From assembly GCA_963812475.1 (NCBI GenBank), contig CAWEVI010000060.1, positions 22,830 through 86,829 on the forward strand: a stretch of 64,000 bases of DNA, read 5' to 3'. This DNA is from JAMXLO01 sp963812475. Its GTDB lineage: Bacteria; Pseudomonadota; Alphaproteobacteria; Acetobacterales; Acetobacteraceae. The notes beneath the pieces were generated by a model, which ran no database searches, had not been told where the DNA came from, and saw only the letters and a list, made by a program, of their open reading frames with translations. The position numbers were made by a program, and so were the translations under genes. Shown here in pieces: positions 62,551-64,000 of the stretch. The first letter of the stretch is position 1. Every line of letters starts with the position of its first letter.

Positions 62551-63381
62551 ATGAATGCCCCCGTCCTTCCCGGCGTGCGACCGATCTATCGCAGCATATT
62601 TGTTTCTGATACTCATCTTGGCACACGTGGCGCGCGCTGCGACTTCCTCGCGGACTTCCTACGCCGCACCAGTTCTCAACACCTGTTTCTGGTCGGCGAC
62701 ATCATCGACGGCTGGCGCCTGCGCAAGTCCTGGTACTGGGACGAAAGCCACGACGAGGTGCTGCGGCAGATCCTGCGCCATGCGAGGGGCGGCACCGAGG
62801 TCACCTACATCCCCGGCAACCACGACGAGATGTTTCGCGCCTGGCTGGATCCGATTGCCGCAGGCGGCCTTGAGATCGCCGGCATTCGCCTGCGCCCGGA
62901 AGCCGTGCATATCACCGCAACGGGCAAGCGTCTGCTCGTGATGCACGGCGACGAGTTCGACAGCGTGGTGCGCTATGCCAGGTTTCTCGCGTTGCTCGGC
63001 GACGGGGCCTACACCGTGGCGCTCGTGTTCAACCGCTGGTTTAACGCGCTGCGTCGCCGCCTCGGTTATCCATACTGGTCGCTGTCCGCCTGGCTCAAAC
63101 GCCAGGTGAAGGGGGCGGTAAAGGCGGTCGATCAATTCGAGAGCGCGCTTGCCAATGAAGCGCGCCGCCGCGGTTTCGACGGCGTTGTGTGCGGCCACAT
63201 CCACCATGCCGAAATGCGCGAGGTGCAAGGCGTGCTCTACATCAATGACGGCGACTGGGTGGAAAGCTGCACGGCGCTGGTGGAGCATCATGATGGGCGG
63301 CTCGAGTTGATCGACTGGGCGGCTGCCAATGATCTGTCGTTCTTCGCATCGCGCCGAACGCCGCTGCGCGCACCTGCCTGA
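62551..63381 (+). CDS. LpxH-like UDP-2,3-diacylglucosamine diphosphatase family protein
   Basis: A 276-residue calcineurin-like metallophosphatase from ATG 62551. The metal-binding set is complete: 'SDTHLG', 'LVGDIIDGWRL', 'IPGNHDEMFR', 'VMHGDEFD' and 'GHIHHAEM'. LpxH-type enzymes split UDP-diacylglucosamine to lipid X in lipid A synthesis. This is the subfamily found beside glycosyltransferases in alphaproteobacteria; some members act on other nucleotide-lipids. The glycosyltransferase starts 37 bases downstream. Confidence 0.85.
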   Translation: MNAPVLPGVRPIYRSIFVSDTHLGTRGARCDFLADFLRRTSSQHLFLVGDIIDGWRLRKSWYWDESHDEVLRQILRHARGGTEVTYIPGNHDEMFRAWLDPIAAGGLEIAGIRLRPEAVHITATGKRLLVMHGDEFDSVVRYARFLALLGDGAYTVALVFNRWFNALRRRLGYPYWSLSAWLKRQVKGAVKAVDQFESALANEARRRGFDGVVCGHIHHAEMREVQGVLYINDGDWVESCTALVEHHDGRLELIDWAAANDLSFFASRRTPLRAPA

Positions 63382-63418
63382 CACTATAACCCTCGACAAC
63401 AAGATCGGTCGCGACGCG

Positions 63419-64000
63419 ATGCTGCCTCCCGCACCCTCGCACCGACTGCTGATCGTCACCGACGCGTGGCGCCCGCAGACGAACGGCGTGGTGCGCACGC
63501 TGACCACTGTGGTGGATGAACTGCGCGAGATGGGCCATGTGGTGGAGGTGATCGGGCCGGACCGGTTCCGCACCATCCCCTGCCCGACCTACAACGACAT
63601 TCCGCTTGCGCTGCTGCCGCGCCGGCGGATGGTTCGCCTGATCGAAGCCTTCCGCCCCGAAGCGCTGCACATCGCGACGGAGGGCCCGCTTGGCATGGCG
63701 GCGCGCAGTTGGGCGAAGCGGACGGGCTTCGCCTTCACCACCGCATTCCATACGCGCTTCGCCGAATACCTCAAGGCGCGGACGGGCATTCCGCTGCGCC
63801 CGGTGTACGCGTGGATGCGTCGCTTCCACGGTGCGGCGCAGGGCACGATGGTGGCAACGCAGTCCTTGCGCAACGACCTTGAGGCGCGAGGCTTCCGCAA
63901 TATCAGGCCCTGGTCGCGCGGGGTGGACCTTGACATGTTCAAGCCCGAACCGCGCGAAAAATGGGACCTGCCTCGGCCGATTTTCCTCCATGTCGGGCGC
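63419..64000 (+). CDS. Glycosyltransferase family 4, partial (cut by window end)
   Basis: The first 194 residues of a GT4-type glycosyltransferase from ATG 63419; the end is outside the window. The N-terminal Rossmann domain is visible: 'LLIVTDAWRPQTNGVVRTLT', 'ELREMGHVVEVIGPDRF', 'LHIATEGPLGMAARSWA' and 'FAFTTAFHTRFAEYLKARTG', then 'RPIFLHVGR', the beginning of the donor-binding domain. Relatives transfer mannose or other sugars to lipids. It is probably in one operon with the LpxH-like gene. Confidence 0.85.
   Translation, partial: MLPPAPSHRLLIVTDAWRPQTNGVVRTLTTVVDELREMGHVVEVIGPDRFRTIPCPTYNDIPLALLPRRRMVRLIEAFRPEALHIATEGPLGMAARSWAKRTGFAFTTAFHTRFAEYLKARTGIPLRPVYAWMRRFHGAAQGTMVATQSLRNDLEARGFRNIRPWSRGVDLDMFKPEPREKWDLPRPIFLHVGR

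Overview
The window is about 64 kb of GC-rich DNA, densely packed with genes, from a Gram-negative bacterium that is most likely an alphaproteobacterium of the Rhodospirillales/Acetobacteraceae type. The pointers are the ChvI/ChvG pair, a short HprK next to RapZ, an EIIA(Man)-HPr-EI phosphorelay, the order hemE-hemH-hemJ-rho, the CbtB/CbtA cobalt transporter, a large NNN-rich porin and LpxH-like lipid A machinery. The taxonomic call is inference; there is no rRNA gene in the window. The only RNA gene I can support is tRNA-Ala(GGC) at 52038-52113.

Region 1 (417-11404, all minus strand) reads as one uptake and catabolic unit: a FadJ-type bifunctional beta-oxidation protein, an acyl-CoA dehydrogenase, an HpaB-type flavin monooxygenase, then livH-livM-livG-livF, a shortened acyl-CoA-ligase-like protein and a livK-type binding protein. 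It suggests import and oxidation of an aromatic or other organic acid of unknown identity.

Region 2 (11.5-23.7 kb) holds an MNT/HEPN toxin-antitoxin pair with a frameshifted HEPN gene, and then a coenzyme F420 island. The island has three luciferase-like F420-type oxidoreductases (two in tandem duplication, one frameshifted), a haloalkane-dehalogenase-like hydrolase, an unknown 138-residue protein, a deletion relic of a fourth oxidoreductase, FO synthase (fbiC), cofC, cofD, cofE, an Fgd-like F420-dependent sugar-phosphate dehydrogenase and a HugZ-like split-barrel protein. Both F420 synthesis and F420 use are encoded here.

Region 3 (23.7-40.8 kb) is a regulatory and core block: chvI-chvG, a membrane protein of unknown function, an orphan solute-binding protein, an enoyl-CoA hydratase and a PLP dehydratase, then hprK-rapZ-EIIA-ptsH-ptsI, Maf and the PEP synthase regulator, hemE-hemH-hemJ and rho. 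Region 4 (40.8-49.4 kb) has a YncE-like beta-propeller protein, ahcY behind an AT-rich palindromic operator candidate, and a complete dipeptide/oligopeptide ABC transporter. Region 5 (49.4-64 kb) has a fused 3-oxoacid CoA-transferase, a shrunken acetoacetyl-CoA-synthetase-like protein, the tRNA, a porin, an M16 peptidase, a Phd/PIN toxin-antitoxin pair, PmbA, a Tim44-domain protein, a CoA-binding/O-acetylhomoserine sulfhydrylase fusion, CbtB/CbtA, a lipid kinase, an LpxH-like phosphatase and a glycosyltransferase cut by the window end.

Two themes recur. First, several single-base insertions break or fuse frames (HEPN about 12019, oxidoreductase about 16361, fbiC about 18968, hemH about 37858, and possibly the CoA-transferase fusion about 50474). 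Because hemH is normally essential, sequence error is a serious alternative to real decay. Second, two proteins derived from AMP-forming ligases keep open frames while lacking the canonical active-site motif and much of the usual length.
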